The position numbers and the translations under genes are program-made. Shown here one piece after another: positions 1 through 12,853 of a DNA stretch of 64,000 bases (positions are counted from its first letter, which is position 1; the number at the start of each line of letters is the position of its first letter). Where the stretch lies: assembly GCA_008694505.1 (NCBI GenBank), contig VZDJ01007747.1, positions 28,025,209 through 28,089,208 on the forward strand. The letters are read 5' to 3'. Origin of the DNA: Cyanoderma ruficeps. Lineage: Eukaryota > Chordata > Aves > Passeriformes > Timaliidae. The notes under the pieces were generated by a model. It made no database searches and was not told the origin of the DNA. It worked only from the letters and a program-made list of their open reading frames with translations.

Positions 1-3000
1 CAATCTTTTCACTTTGATGAATATTAGGAGATCTCAAAAAATTCTCCTCATCTTGTGTAATCTATTCTTGTTACTGGCTTAAATGTAGTTATATGAGTAG
101 AAGTGTTCATACTGATTTATATTGGGAATGTTCAAGTCTTAGATTATAATTTTTTGAGAGATCAGTTTATATGTTTATAATTTTTTGGGTGGTAAAAGTT
201 TATAATTTTTAAACTTTTTGTGACAGAGACAGTTGCCATATATCTATGACCAAAATTTTGTGTAACAGAACTTAAATTTTTGTTCATTTTTCAGAACAAT
301 ACATTTTATATTGTATTTTAATAAATGTCATGTCTAAGCTGTATTACCTGTGTGATTTTTTCCTACTTAATCTAAGCCAATGTAATTTTTAAGTGATTAA
401 GAGGGAATATCAGAAAACCTATGAGTGATTCATAAAGGAAATATGAAGAGTCTGTTTGTAAAAGAACATCCTGTGCACTACCTGGTTTTATTCTGGGTAA
501 CAATAAAGAAGATGGAAATCAGATAACAAGTCCTTCTGTTGCTGGATCAGAAAGAGACAGATGCAAGAGCTCTTTCAAAAACTGTGCTAAAAGTTGATAT
601 GAATGCATGCAAGCTTGCAGAGACCAAAACAAATAAATTAAAAAGATGCTTTCCAGGGACAGAAATTAGTAAGATTCATAAAGGCTTAAAAAGTGTAAAG
701 AAATAATAAGATAGAGGTTTGAAGAACCTAAATATAAGAGATCATGGTATTTTAATTCTCCTCTTATTCCAAAATATCTTAAAATGAAAGAATAATGCTG
801 GAGCAGGGTTCTGGTAGACCCATGGGGAGACAAGGTCAACAGAAGCAGGTAGGATTTTCCTGGTAGGACTTCTGTTATATTTTCTCTCCCCTGTCCCTAT
901 GAGAAGGCTTTGGTGAGTTACTGGCATCCAAGAAGAGTCAACATGCTACATCAACATTTTACACAATCATTCTTTAGTGGGAAAGTAGAAAATACAACCT
1001 GTCCAGAAAAAAAAAATGGACCAAATTACAATCACTGCTTGTTTTTCTGTCAATTACTATTGACAGAAAAACTATCAGAAATGTCTTTTGTAACTCAAGA
1101 GGGAATTGAGAATGTCAGGTGAAGTTGAAGGCCAGAGTCAGGAAAACAAGCAGTAGCATTATAAGTTATCATGGAGCATATTTCAGCAACCAATTTTGGA
1201 AACAGCACTGAATACAGTGTTTCAGAGACAAGAGATCATCAGATGAATAATTTACTCTATAATTTTAATACGATCTCGGCTCAACAAGTGGCTAAGCAAA
1301 AATAAGTTTTAGTTTAATAATATAATTAGTGCACTTAAAGGTCCTGATAAAAATCATAGATTTTCCACACCATAGAAACTCTAGATTCTGCTAAGTTTCC
1401 TATATCATATATGCTGCACAAAGGCTAAAGTCGTAATTTCAAATTACTTTCTTCAATATAAGGGCCACATAAATGATCTAGAAGCATGTTACCTCTAACA
1501 TGACAGGACACGCATTTTCTCTTTTGAGATAATTATGTGGTTTATATACGGTTTTTAGTCTTTGATCTTAAAAGTTTGAAAGTTTAATAAAATTATGAGG
1601 ATTTCATTATATCTGATGGTCTAGGAGCATTTGAAACATGCCCATGTGAATACATTTTCTTAAAATAATGTTAAATTCATCTAGCACTAGGAAGGGATCA
1701 AGTCTTAAAGGCTCGCAAAATCAGAGATGAAGAGGAAATTACCAAGATCAGCACAGCTAATTTTTTTTAGTAGGCATTTATAAAATATACCTGTATATTT
1801 TCTTGATTGCAGACTTCTCCAATTCAAAAGTTCACCGACTTCTACCTAATGTAAATCCATTTGCCATAAAACTGGGAAATTTTCTTGAGAATAATTCAGT
1901 TTTGACTTTTGGAAAAATCTAGACAGTATTGTAGAATTATTTTGCCTGTTACTTTGAGAGAAGTGTGATATCTACACAGTGTTAATCATTTTTCTTTAAT
2001 AATTCCAGACTGACTATTCTGGCTGTTCTTGATTCTGTTTTGCTTTGCTCCCCCAAAACGTTCAAATTGAGCCGTTCAAACTTGATTTCTCCACCAAAAT
2101 CTGAGATATATGTTAGGAGAGCTGTCAATGGCATCTAGCTAGTCTAATGTGTAAAGTACTGGGAAAATTTAATTAATTGAAAAGGCATTTTATTATGTTG
2201 ATGGCTTGATTACATACTTATAACAATTGAGCAGTCCCATGTAATTTTCCCAAGAATTAATAATGAAAACACAAAAAGCCTGAACTCTTAACCTCCTCTA
2301 AAAACCAAAAAATTGCAAGTTATTACCACAGACCTGGTTAAAGAATAATACTGGTTAAACAATATTTTAATTGGTAATGCAAAATTTGAGATATATCTGT
2401 GAAGTAAGATAACCTCATTAAAGTTACTTAATTGAGTCAATGTTAAGGATACAGTACAGAGTGGCAGCCTTGACAAAGTCATATTTAGAAAGCCTTCTAA
2501 AAGAACATATCTTTGTGGGGCTTTTTTCAGATATCTTTGAATACTTATGAATAAAATTGTGAAGTTTTGCAGGAAGGTGTTGATTTTTTTTTTTTTTTGA
2601 ATCTTTGTCAGAAACCAGGCAGATTTCCCAAGATAAGGTTTCTTGCCAACAAGCCTATCTCTCTGGCAGTCTAAAAATGTCAGCTATCTGCCATGAAACT
2701 GGATACCTCATCTCCTACTAGGTCTATCTTTAGCCAGGATATTCCATGGAGAGAGGGTTTCTTTTTATGCTATGCAGGGAATGTGAATCCTGAAGTTGAG
2801 TTGGCAGTAAGCTTTCCATTTCTGCTGTTCTGGCAGCATCTGCTTGAATAAGATTTCTTTGGGCATACACTCATTCAGCTTTGTGATGGTAGTTGGGAAG
2901 CTAAGACTTCAGATCTGCAGTGGGTATTTTATTTCCAAGTTAAAGCCCCTAAATATCAGTTGTTTAAAAACCACTATTTAAAAAAAAATACTACAGTGTG

Positions 3001-3866
3001 AGAATTTAATGAAGAAATGTATTTCTGAATCCTCTTTCATAAAATTTCTGAAGTTATGAAGTGTTAAAAGGGGGAACACAAATAATAAAGATGGAACCAA
3101 TTTAAATCATCATAATGCAATTGTGTTTTGCCTTAGAAAATTTGAACTTAACTTGCTCCTTTCCCATTGGCACACATAATTTTACCTTTTCCACATATAG
3201 TGAGCCCATTTCAAAGTATCTCCTCTTTGTGTTAACACCATCAGAGAGCAGATTTCAACACGTCAGATGTAGATTAACTTGAATAGAAGAATTGAACAGT
3301 CTCATTATCTATCAGCTTGGAAAGAACACCAAGTTTAATTTTTACTCTTTTCTGGTAATATATTAATCTATATTTATTTACTTTCATATTTTCTTGAAGA
3401 AACTACTGTACTTCAAGAATAAGAGTTCTTAATAACTAATTATTTTTTTTAAAAATATATTATAAAATGAGTACTTAAAAATTTTAGTGGTTGAGCCAGA
3501 AAAATACTTTAGTTTTCTAAAAAAGACTTTTAAAAAAAAGTCTCACAAAGTTTTAAAAACTACTTTATTTTCTTTTACCTCAGAAAATACTTTAAATTTT
3601 ATGTAAGTTCAAGGGCAAATCATGGCTTACAGGTTCTGAGATGTGGGTGGGGGTTTTTTTGTTTGTTTGTGTGTTTGTGGGGTTTTTTCCCCTGGTTAGT
3701 AAGTTCAATATTGCTTTAAAATTGGTTATTCCTCCATGTGCTTAAAATAAAAAAAAAACTCTCAGCAAATTCACATTTCTATAATTTTTGCTTTGGCAGT
3801 CAAAAACAGGTATCTCTGTGCAATTCCTGACAGGTTGTGCAGGCATTGTTGGTTTTGTGCAAGCAC
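1..3866. other. AT-rich unique sequence, no gene seen
   Basis: No frame here has exon-like structure, and the longest open frames (60-70 codons) have low-complexity composition. There are poly-T runs near 2584-2599 and 3653-3687 (TTTG/GTTT-rich), a perfect 13-bp hairpin at 1041-1072 (listed separately), and an 8-bp-arm A/T hairpin at 3524-3543. No CR1 or LTR signature was recognised before 3867. Confidence 0.6.
1041..1072. repeat. Perfect inverted repeat, 13-bp arms, 6-bp loop
   Basis: GTTTTTCTGTCAA (1041-1053) is followed by a 6-base spacer and then by its exact reverse complement TTGACAGAAAAAC (1060-1072). The flanking bases do not pair. In RNA from either strand this would fold as a compact stem-loop. 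No function is known to me; it may be chance or the remnant of a small inverted-repeat element. Confidence 0.85.
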
Positions 3867-4467
3867 TGTGTTGGCTTTGGCTGGGGTAGTGTTAATGTTC
3901 TTCCCAGTAGCTGGTATGGGGCTGTGTTTTGGATTTGTGCTGAAAACAGTGCTGATGACTCAGGGATGTTTTCATTATTTCTGAACAGCACTGACACAGA
4001 GTCAAGCCATTTTCTGCTTCTCATGGCACAACACCAGTGAGGAGATGGGATGCAAAGAAATTAGGAGGAGACACAGACAGGACAACTAATCCTAAATGTC
4101 CCCAGGGGTATCCCGTACCATATGATCTGCTCTGTACATAATGCTGGGTGCAAAAGAATTAAGGCTGACAAGCTCAAAATAATGGTGTTTGTCCTCCAAG
4201 GTCACCACTATGTGTAATGGAGCCCTGCTTTCCTTGTAATGGCTGGACACCTGTCTGACTGTGAGAAGTGGTGAATGAATTCCTTGGTTTATTTTGGTAA
4301 TTCCTTGTTTTTCTTTGCTTCCATGTACAGCTTTTGCTTATCTTTTAAACTGTTTTTATCTCAACCCAAAAGTTTCCTCACTTTTATTCTTCTGATTCTC
4401 TCCCCTCTTCTCACCAGAAAGAAGTGCTAGAGTGGTTTGGTGTTTGCTGGCTGGGATTAAACCACAA
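3867..4467 (+). mobile_element. Solo LTR, avian ERVL-like (family 2), near full length
   Basis: The segment starts TGTGTTGGCTTTGGCTGG and ends GGGATTAAACCACAA, which match the 5' and 3' ends I know for an abundant avian ERVL-type LTR. In between come the family's recurring blocks: the AGTTAAT-like TTCTTCCCAGTAGCTGGTATGG stretch in degenerate form, the ACCATATGATCTGCTC promoter-proximal block (4119 onward), the GGAGCCCTGCTTTCCT block (4218 onward), and a degenerate AATAAA-like region with TTTAAACTG and TATCTCAACCC near 4345-4370. The same order of blocks is seen in reverse at 43214-44004 and forward at 58016-58553. No internal retroviral genes flank it, so it is a solo LTR or an orphan. The flanks (AGCAC and CCCCA) give no clear target-site duplication, consistent with age. 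Confidence 0.75.
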
Positions 4468-6371
4468 CCCCAATGTATTTTCATAAGTCTTACTGGAACT
4501 TAGAGGAACTATCCAATGATTGTGATGACTGTGCTACAAACAAAATATATTTTGGTGTATTTTCAGTGAAAAAGATATGCCACTGAAATAGCTGTGATAA
4601 GATACTGAATATAGTATGTTCAGTATATTCAGTTTTCTAGTATACTAGAAAGTGGGGACACACCCACACACCCCCAAACACATTGTCTCAAAAAAGTGGA
4701 AAAAAAATTTAAAAGTAGCATAATAGAATGCTAATCTTGAATGACTTGTACAATTTTTTTTGGTATAAATGCATTGCAAAAGCATGAGGGTTGTGACTTG
4801 AAAAAAGAGGCCATGAATTATCTATGGGGTGTGTCAGAATTTATGGGATGGATTTTAGGATTAGATATATGTAGTTCTTTATTTTAAAAAAGCTGTTGCC
4901 ACACTTCCAACATAATTAATCTGGGTACCCAAAGTTTTGTGTTCTCTATCACATCTTGGGCTGGCAATTTGCTATTTTGGCCTACAGTATAAATTCAGTC
5001 CTAATGCAACTATAACCTTCAAAACGTGTTGTGTGTCAATTACGTAATCCATCTATTTCCAGACTGCCCATCTTTTCTACCTACCCAAGAAAGCACAAAT
5101 AAGTAAATCCAGTGAAGAGTTTCTCTTGTCTCAGTCTGTGACAGGTTTTGCAGTGATTTTAATAGGGAAGGTAAACACATCCACATGTAAAAGACAGAAA
5201 TGTGGCTTGATATTGCACAGCCTTCGGTAATCCCTTAGTTTACTAGGCATAAAAATCATGCTTCTTCACAGTTGACTAAACCAAGAGGAGAAAGGGAAAA
5301 AAAATATTCACTTAAAATTTGGAAGAAGAAAATACACTTTCCCTACCATTTCTTTTTCCAAGGAGAACTGTCATGTCAGGGTTCCTGTCTCACCAATAGG
5401 TTTCTGATGTTGTGCCTTTGCAGTTGGACAGTATTTAGAGTTGAGCTGACTGTGCTGAACTCTGCCTGCTTACTGCAATGGAATTCTCTTATCTCTTTAC
5501 TCCTCTTATATTTTTAAACACAAAATATTGCAGGAAAAATCCAGAAATCAGAAACAGAAAATATGGTTGGGAAGTTATGGATTTGTAATTAACACAGGAA
5601 TGAAAAGCTGAAGTACAGCCTAGAATATGTTGAATAGTTGAAGAATAGTTGAAGTTTAATAAACAGAGGAACATTGTAGCTCCTGTGTTCACACTAAGAT
5701 TGACACATATCTTGGCTAGTGGAGTAGGGCTACAGATTTTATCAGTAGCTGGAGTGACAACTCATTGCTTTGCTTCTGTTTTGTTATGTATTGGATTTTT
5801 TTTTTTTTTTTGGTCAGGTCTTAAAAGTGTGAACTGTGAAGACACATTTTATGTTTTATTTATTAGGAATTAATTGGGTTTTATGTATTTGCCCTGCTCC
5901 AAGACACAGTCAATAACACTGTGTGTTTCTTCCCTGAATAGGAGAGAAATGGAAGAAAGGACTTGTTTAGCAATACTGAGAGGAAACAAAAAAAATTAAA
6001 GTGACCTGCCCAGCTAAAAAACTTTTAAGGGTATTCAAAGCTATGTGTTTAAACACTGTGAAAGACCAATTTATTTCAATATATTTTATATGTGTAATAA
6101 ATGAATGCATATTAACATTTTCAATTAGCATAATCTTTTCAATCAAGGAAGCAATTATTACAGGTAAATATGAGTTCTGACAAAAGAAATAATTATTTTA
6201 CAATGAAGATAGGCGTAGGCTAACCTTTTAGGTACAGTTATGAAATACAGATATTATAAAGCAAAAAGAAAAAGTAAGAAATCTATATCCCCGTGTTCCT
6301 CCATGGGCTGCCAGTGGATCTCTACATCCCTGTGGGTTTTTTATAATAATTGTATTTATAATATACTACTG

Positions 6372-6425
6372 ATAAGAAAATTAGAAAATTTTATTCTATA
6401 TATAAGAAAATTAGAAAACTTTATT
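6372..6425. repeat. Short tandem repeat, ~30-bp period, 2 copies
   Basis: ATAAGAAAATTAGAAAA followed by TTTATT occurs at 6372-6394 and again at 6402-6425, 30 bases apart, with one substitution. The period is a multiple of three, so the overlapping 76-codon frame shows a repeated decapeptide. That is a by-product of the period, not evidence of coding. Confidence 0.7.
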
Positions 6426-7750
6426 TTTTATCTTTATAAATACAGGGGCTCAAGATTTATTTGTCTGTAAGTGTCTAACACTTACAGGATTACTAAAAAG
6501 AAAAACAGTTTGTTTCAGAACACTTTTGGCGGTGGTAAATTTAACTAGCTTATCAAAAGACTGATTTAATTAATGTTAATACCTCAATTGGTGTAATTCT
6601 GGTGTTGGTCTAAGATCTAATGGAGGAAATACGAAGTCTTGACTGAAGAACAGTTTGCAGGCTTGGTTAATATTAAAAATCACCAGTGTGAAGTCTGTGG
6701 TACAGTGTTATGTTTCTGCCATTCTGTACATTTTGTATTGTATTATTTATGTGTGTGACTGGAAATGTGATTTGAAGTTGTTTGCTAAAAATAATGGAAC
6801 TGATTAAAAATTTATATATATACATATATATATGTGCAAACATTTGAACTGCGAAAGTGTGTCTTTTAATGTATCATTTCTTAAAAGAGAATAGAAAAAG
6901 CAGAATGTAGCATTTCTATTTATCTCCTTGAAAAAATTAGAATTATGTAATTATTTATGCCTCTTTGCATGTGAAGGTTATTCTTTCACCCCACCTTTTT
7001 TTGGTGATACAAGGCAAGCCAGTCAATCTCCTCTCCATTCTTCTAAGTCTAAGTTTGAATTTAAAGGAATCATTCAGCACTATGAGTGACTATTTAAATA
7101 TGATACATTTTATTTTGGAGGATGTATGCATGTGCCTTAGTATTAATGCTCTAGAATATCCTTCCTGATGATTCCAGGGTTTATGTTTGTACATTTTACA
7201 GTTTGTATCATGGCAACATTGCAATGAAGCATCATAGAATAAAGAGGAATATTTTTGATTAATTCTGGGGTTTTTTTTTTTATTTCCAGCCTGTATGACC
7301 AAAAATTTTTAGATATTGGGAAATTCATTGTGAAATGAGACTGCTTTGCATGTAAAACTCAGTAGGTCTTTCAATATGCTAGTAAAATTATGAAACTTGT
7401 TTTAGGCTGCATTTTTCTCCTAGTAAATACTGAAATAGGAATCTTCTAAATACTTAGAGAAAGCCTTTTTTGTTTTTTTAACAGTAGTTAATTGCAAAGC
7501 AAATGAGATGTTAATTTATCATATTGTAGGAAAAAAGATCTTTTGGGGCATCTGGCTTCTCAAAAGCTGAGAATAGTGTAATTTAGGAGGTCAAAATATT
7601 AAAAAGAAAGCAAACAAAGAAAGAAAAAAGAAATCAAGAAAGGGTGATAGGTCATCTTTTATACTACACCTATTTATGCAGCACACTAATTTAAATCTAC
7701 ATGCACTTAATCTTAACAAGACGAGGTTTTTAACAATAATATTAGAATGG

Positions 7751-7805
7751 CAATAACATTTGAAATGCACGTTATTGCTTTTAACTGCATCATAATAGCA
7801 GTTAA
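7751..7805. repeat. Two adjacent small inverted repeats
   Basis: CAATAAC (7751-7757) pairs with GTTATTG (7771-7777), and three bases later TTAACTGC (7781-7788) pairs with GCAGTTAA (7798-7805). Each forms a short stem with a loop of about 9-13 bases. Possibly chance in AT-rich DNA. Confidence 0.6.
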
Positions 7806-9636
7806 TTGTTAGTGTTAATGTAAGAGTTAGTGCAGAGCTTCTGAAATGGTGTATGGAGTGTGCACATATGTCTGTCTGAGTGTGGGACAAGGGGACCTCC
7901 AAGGGGACCCAGTGTGGGACAATGTTCCTCTAAGCGGAGCTGGTCATTTGGTGGTTCATAAGCCATGGAGGTTTAGAGGCAATTAGATAGAGAAGGGATG
8001 GCGGACCTTCTTATTCTTGTTACTGTTTCAAAGTTGCAACTGTTCCAATAATGTTTTAAAGAAATATCTCAAGGAAATATGAAAAATTAGGAAAACTTTC
8101 AAATGTCTCTATATCAAAAACAGATGCAAAAATTTGTTTGTCTAAAATTTCACTGGATAGTTTCAAGTAGTGAAAAGAATAGTGGAAAATAATTGTTTTC
8201 TCAGTTCTTGGAAAATTCACTCTTTTAGAGCATTCAGTGAGCTTTGAATGTGAAATTACAGCAGGTCCTTCTTCAAACTGATCAATCTAAAAAATAGGTC
8301 TTATTTTTCTACTGCATTAGATATTATTCTCCCATTTTAAAAACAAAAAGATTTTTATTCTTTAGCATATTATATTGTTTTTTCTGTAGCTTTTTTTTTC
8401 TTTTTCTTTTTTTTTTAAACTAGGAAGCATTTTAATTTTTTTCAGTCTTTCAGCACTTTCCAGTACTTTCATTACTTTTAATATATTGTGGCACTGTATG
8501 CTTTAATCAGCTTTTCTTTGGAGGTATTAAACCGTTGCAGCGACTTTTGCTAAAGAAAGAATATGGTAAAAGTATATCTAATGTATTCTTTCTGTCACTG
8601 TTTTGGGAGGGAGAACTGCTGTGAAGACAGTTAAATTACTCTTCATACATAAAAGCCTGATTTTGAAAGAAGTACCAAATGCTTTTAAGGCTTTCTAATA
8701 TACCAGTGAGTATGATGACTGAGTTTTATGGACCTTTATTTAGAGAGAGTTTTAAATTTTCGTGTCACATCCATTTTGGAGACATGCTTTTGCATACCAA
8801 AAGTTTCAAGATTTTAGGCTTCTTGGTCCTTTTTTTTGATATGTCTTCATTCTGCCAAAAACGTGTAAGCTTTTCAATGTAATCTGAGCAAGTCACACAG
8901 TGACTTCTCTCCAAAATTTAATCTTGTAAAGCTTAAATATCTACTCTGATATGCCTTCTCCACGAAGTTCCCTCCTCCCTAACACATTTCACAGACTGTA
9001 TTTTTTAATCCACGCATATTCAGGGACCTCCAGGGTAAGCTGCAGCCTGTTCTTTGTAACCATGACATCGTTCTAGCCTTCCATGATTCTATGACCTCTA
9101 AGTTCATATTGAGAGGGGAAAAGGAATGGAGAGGAGAAAAAGAATAATCCAGGGTTTCATTCATGTCATAAAACATGCAATAAAATAGTGTCACTGAAAC
9201 TGCAGAAGAAGCAGAAACTCTCCAACATCTTTTAAGTGTTAGAGAATTAGGTATTACTCTATTCTGGGCAGCATGTGCAAAGGAAATCATTCCATCCACA
9301 CATGCCCTTGTTGTGCAGTGGAAATCATTTCATCACATATGGTTTTTTACCAAATTTTTCTCATATTTATACATAAAAACCCCAAAGAAATTCTCAATCA
9401 TTGATTCTCTATTACACAATTCTTAGCATTCAATTTCCTATTGGTTGTTGATCCCTTCACCTTCAATGCTAATTTGATCCTCATTCTTGGTTCTCTTACT
9501 GATCCTTTTAGAGATCGACTAAAGAGTCAAAGTGTCTCTGACTGCACATGGGGGTTTGTTAGTGTCTGTTTATCTCCTCTCTATCTTCTGGCTACTCCCA
9601 ATCTGTAGATGTTAAACTGTCAGAGAATTTTTTGTT

Positions 9637-9637
9637 N
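9637..9637. other. Single N in a T/G run
   Basis: Undetermined base in TTTTTTGTTNGTTG. Confidence 0.95.
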
Positions 9638-10763
9638 GTTGATTGAATTGAGGCTCAGAAGACTTACCCAGGTAAACTTAAATCTTCAGAAAACAGTCTT
9701 TCAAAGACAAACTTCAATTCCCGGCTCCCTGGGCAAAGGCAAACCAAGCCAGGACGAAAGTTAAAAAAAAAGAATTTAAAAGTTGTATAATTTCCAGCAA
9801 AAGTATATTAAATATCTTTTAAAGGTAAGTGAAAAAGGATTGCAGAATTTTAAGAAACCTTGTATAAATAGCAATTCCTCCCGAAGGGGTTGACATCCAG
9901 CACATAGTACTTTATAAACAGATGAGACAAACAGGTTAGAGTGAGGTGTGGGACAGGGCATTCTGACATTTATAGCCAGTGATAGAAGTCAAAATATATT
10001 TCTTTTTTGTCATTGTCAGGTTGTAGTTCATGAATAAGTTGTTTCAATTTTTGCTTTCTCAAACAGAGAATTTCATAGCAATATACAGTTTACAACTTCA
10101 TAAAACTGGTAGGTGAATAGAAAGTTATTAAGATCTTTTAAAATATATATAAATATCTGTTCAAAAGGTATTTATAGTTCAGGAAGGGCAGTTTTAAATC
10201 ATAGAAAAGGAATGCCTGAAGCAAATTAAATTCAGAGTAGTTTTTGAAACAAAAGTTGGAAACCCTGCTTAATGTTAAAAGAGATAGAATTTTAAAATAG
10301 GCTTCAAAATAGGTAATTAATACTGTATAAATTAATTAATACTGTATAAATAATCATCGCTGAAGCTCTCTTTTTTCCCTGAAAGGGTCCTGCACAAATT
10401 AAAATTGGTCCCCCATTATCTCCATCTCACCTCCTTTCAAGGCAGAGTAAAGGTAAAAATTCTTACTGAGTCCTTAGGGTTCAATTCACCTGAAAAGTGA
10501 ATTCACCTGACCTTCTGTACTGAGCAAGTCTATTAAAAAGCAGCAGGTGGTATCACTGTGTCAGTTTGACCTATCCAGATGCAAGGTTATTTGACATGCA
10601 AAGTGCACTTTTGTTATGTCGATGAGGGCAAGCTCACTCTTCAGAGGGGAAAGGGAAATGACAACTGTGCTGTAGGTAACCGAAGAAACAGAAGTTTTAC
10701 AGATGTTCTTTAAGGAAACTTCATTGAATTATTTAATGGAATAAATGGAACCTAGAGCATGTC

Positions 10764-10783
10764 CACAACAACAACAACAACAA
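10764..10783. repeat. (CAA)n microsatellite
   Basis: About six uninterrupted CAA/ACA units, seen directly. Confidence 0.9.
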
Positions 10784-11786
10784 AATACTGCCTTAGTTTA
10801 TAAAGATTGTAGTTCCAATGGAGAAATCAGTATCTTTTTAGTTTAGTCACCACTTCCTTAAGTTTACTGGGCAGGAAGACAGTTCTCATCCATTGGAAAT
10901 TCCTGACACATAAATCTAGACAAAGAGACATAGACATTTTCAGGAGCTTTATATAAACATTTCTTTCTTCTGAGCTGGTAGTCTGGTAGAGATTTTTGAA
11001 TAATATTCAGCAGCTTTGTTCTAACAAAACTGTACAGTTCTGTCCATAGCATTACTTAGGTTGAGCCATTATCTTCAGAAAAGAAAGGGCAAGACCAACA
11101 AGCTTCCTCCAATGTAAGAATAGGAGACAGGTCGGTTTCATAGGAAAGAGTATAGGTGGAAAATTTTTAATAGAAGAGTAAGAGTTGGTATTCATAAGAA
11201 AGGAGGAATTATTTCACTGCTAGGGAGGGAATTTGTGAAGAACCTCAGTGATAAACTAGTGTTTGGCTTCTACAGATCTGTGGTTATTGCCCTTGTGCTG
11301 TCAAAATATCAATTAACCTGTGGGAATTTGATTGTGTATTTTCATGTTGCAGCTGAGGAGATAATAAAGAAGTTTATAAAACCAAATATGAATATCTGCC
11401 AATCTGTGTTTAGGGTTTGATTTTGTATATTGTCTCTATTTTTTTTTAACCTTTATTGCTAAAACAGTAATAAGCAAAGATCTTCAAACAAGTTTATGTT
11501 TCTTCTATTTCCATCAGTGATAATTGCTTTGATAACCATGGTAAACCATTTCAATCCTATGATAAGCTGTAGTGTAAAATATAAGGAATTATTGCTCAGA
11601 GTCCAGGTCAGAATAATTCTAAGACCCCATTACCAAACAATATATATTTCTAAACAATCTCTTACTTGCTCCAGACACAAATCACCTTCTGCATGAATAA
11701 ATTTATTTTTAACAATAATTGTGTATTCTATAATCTATTTTCTATAGAACAAAATATTTCAAAAGCCCATTATTTTCTTCCTGTGT

Positions 11787-11827
11787 TTTTTTTTTTGGGG
11801 TTTTTTTTTNTTTTTTTGTTTTTGTTC
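11787..11827. repeat. Poly-T/G tract with a single N
   Basis: T-runs broken by GGGG, an N at 11810 and a G, length probably unresolved. Confidence 0.9.
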
Positions 11828-12320
11828 TATTTCTATAGAGAATAATGTAGAAACATAAAAGAATCATTCTCAGGATGTGAAAATAGTGGCATTTCTAAAT
11901 GGAGACAGTCTATTGAGAAAATAAAATATTTTGATATTTTCAGAATATTACCCTAATTTTTAAAGGAGGTCAGATGAAATTATTTACTGAGTTTAGCTTA
12001 TTTCTTAGACAAGTCAAATTAACTTCTGGCTCAGTAGCTTTGCTTCTTATAAAACAATTAATACAATTTTAAGCTGAAAAAACCCAGATGTAAGTATATA
12101 TTTATTCAATTATTAAAGCATAGCAAAATTTTCATATTCCTATGTTTATCACTTCAAAAGTACAGAATCTCATGTTCATGGGTAAGACCGGGAAGGACTG
12201 CAGGGGGTCATCTGGTCCAACCTCCCTGCTCAAGCAGGGCCATCCTGGAGTACATGGCACAGGACTGTGTCCAGGTGGTTGTCAAACATCTCCAGTGAGG
12301 GAGACCTTACAATGTCTCTG

Positions 12321-12326
12321 GGCAAC
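12321..12326. repeat. Target-site duplication, left copy (GGCAAC)
   Basis: Identical to 12848-12853 on the other side of the solo LTR. CR1 itself carries this hexamer once at the position (GGGCAACCTGTTCC), so one copy is the original site and the other the duplicate. Confidence 0.92.
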
Positions 12327-12847
12327 TGTAGCATTGAGATTAGATGGTGGTGCTGTTACCTATATCCCAATAAGCATCTCCTGTGGAAAAGCCACTTGGG
12401 GAGGATTCAGGCAAAGCAGTCAGGTCAGTGTGGTCAGGTCTCACATGCCATGGATGGCTCAGCAAAGAGAGGCAAGAAGGGCCTTTTGTATGATAAGTTC
12501 CAGCAAAGATTTATTCCAACATTCCAAAGAGAAATCAGGGACAAAAGACCCAGCTGTGTGGTGTCCACGAGGTTAAGTAGGGATCACTGGCCAATGATCT
12601 GAGGGCACGGGGTTGGTACAAAGGGCAGGGCAAGGGTCAGTGACCTATAGAGAGGATGAGGGATGAACATTTGGGGTGGGCTGGGCCAGCTGGCCAATGG
12701 GGGAAGCAGTCTAAGGTAGATTGACAATAGTGCTGCAGAGCACCATGGGGGACCTCTTTCTTTCAGGCTAGGCAGGGGAAACTCTATGGTAGATATTTCC
12801 AGGGCAGGACTCTGGGAATCCCCCTGAGAGGTTCGAGGCATTCCACA
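12327..12847 (-). mobile_element. Solo LTR of a class II-type avian ERV, nested in CR1
   Basis: A 521-bp insertion with plus-strand ends TGTAGC and TTCCACA sits between two perfect copies of GGCAAC (12321-12326 and 12848-12853) inside an otherwise continuous CR1. TG...CA ends and a 6-bp duplication are the integration signature of beta/alpha-like (ERVK-class) retroviruses; ERVL types usually give 5 bp and class I 4 bp. The minus strand is the sense strand: it begins TGTGGAATGCC, has a TACTTAA TATA-like motif at 12574-12580, an AATAAA polyadenylation signal at 12510-12515 about 330 bases from its 5' end, and ends AATGCTACA. No internal retroviral sequence remains, so homologous recombination between two LTRs is the likely history. 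The open frames inside it (up to 144 codons) are incidental. Specific family name not recognised. Confidence 0.92.
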
Positions 12848-12853
12848 GGCAAC
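12848..12853. repeat. Target-site duplication, right copy (GGCAAC)
   Basis: Partner of 12321-12326, immediately after the CA end of the solo LTR. Confidence 0.92.

Larger units (their letters stand above)
4468..12162. other. AT-rich unique sequence, no gene seen
   Basis: This 7.7-kb stretch has no recognised gene or interspersed repeat. It contains short TA-rich microsatellite (6814-6835), a ~30-bp near-direct repeat at 6372-6425 built on AAGAAAATTAGAAAA, two adjacent small hairpins at 7751-7805, a (CAA)n tract at 10764-10783, a ~20-bp direct repeat around 10313-10352 (TTAATACTGTATAAAT), and single N bases at 9637 and 11810. The 9080-9096 CCATGATTCTATGACC stretch resembles a CR1 tail, but its flanks do not support that. 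Confidence 0.55.

Noticed and set aside
9080..9096. CR1-like tail CCATGATTCTATGACC
   Set aside because: The upstream 60 bases do not follow the CR1 3' UTR order; a short match alone is not enough.
12142..12602. 144- and 111-codon plus-strand frames
   Set aside because: They cross from antisense CR1 into the solo LTR; no domain and no single-gene origin.
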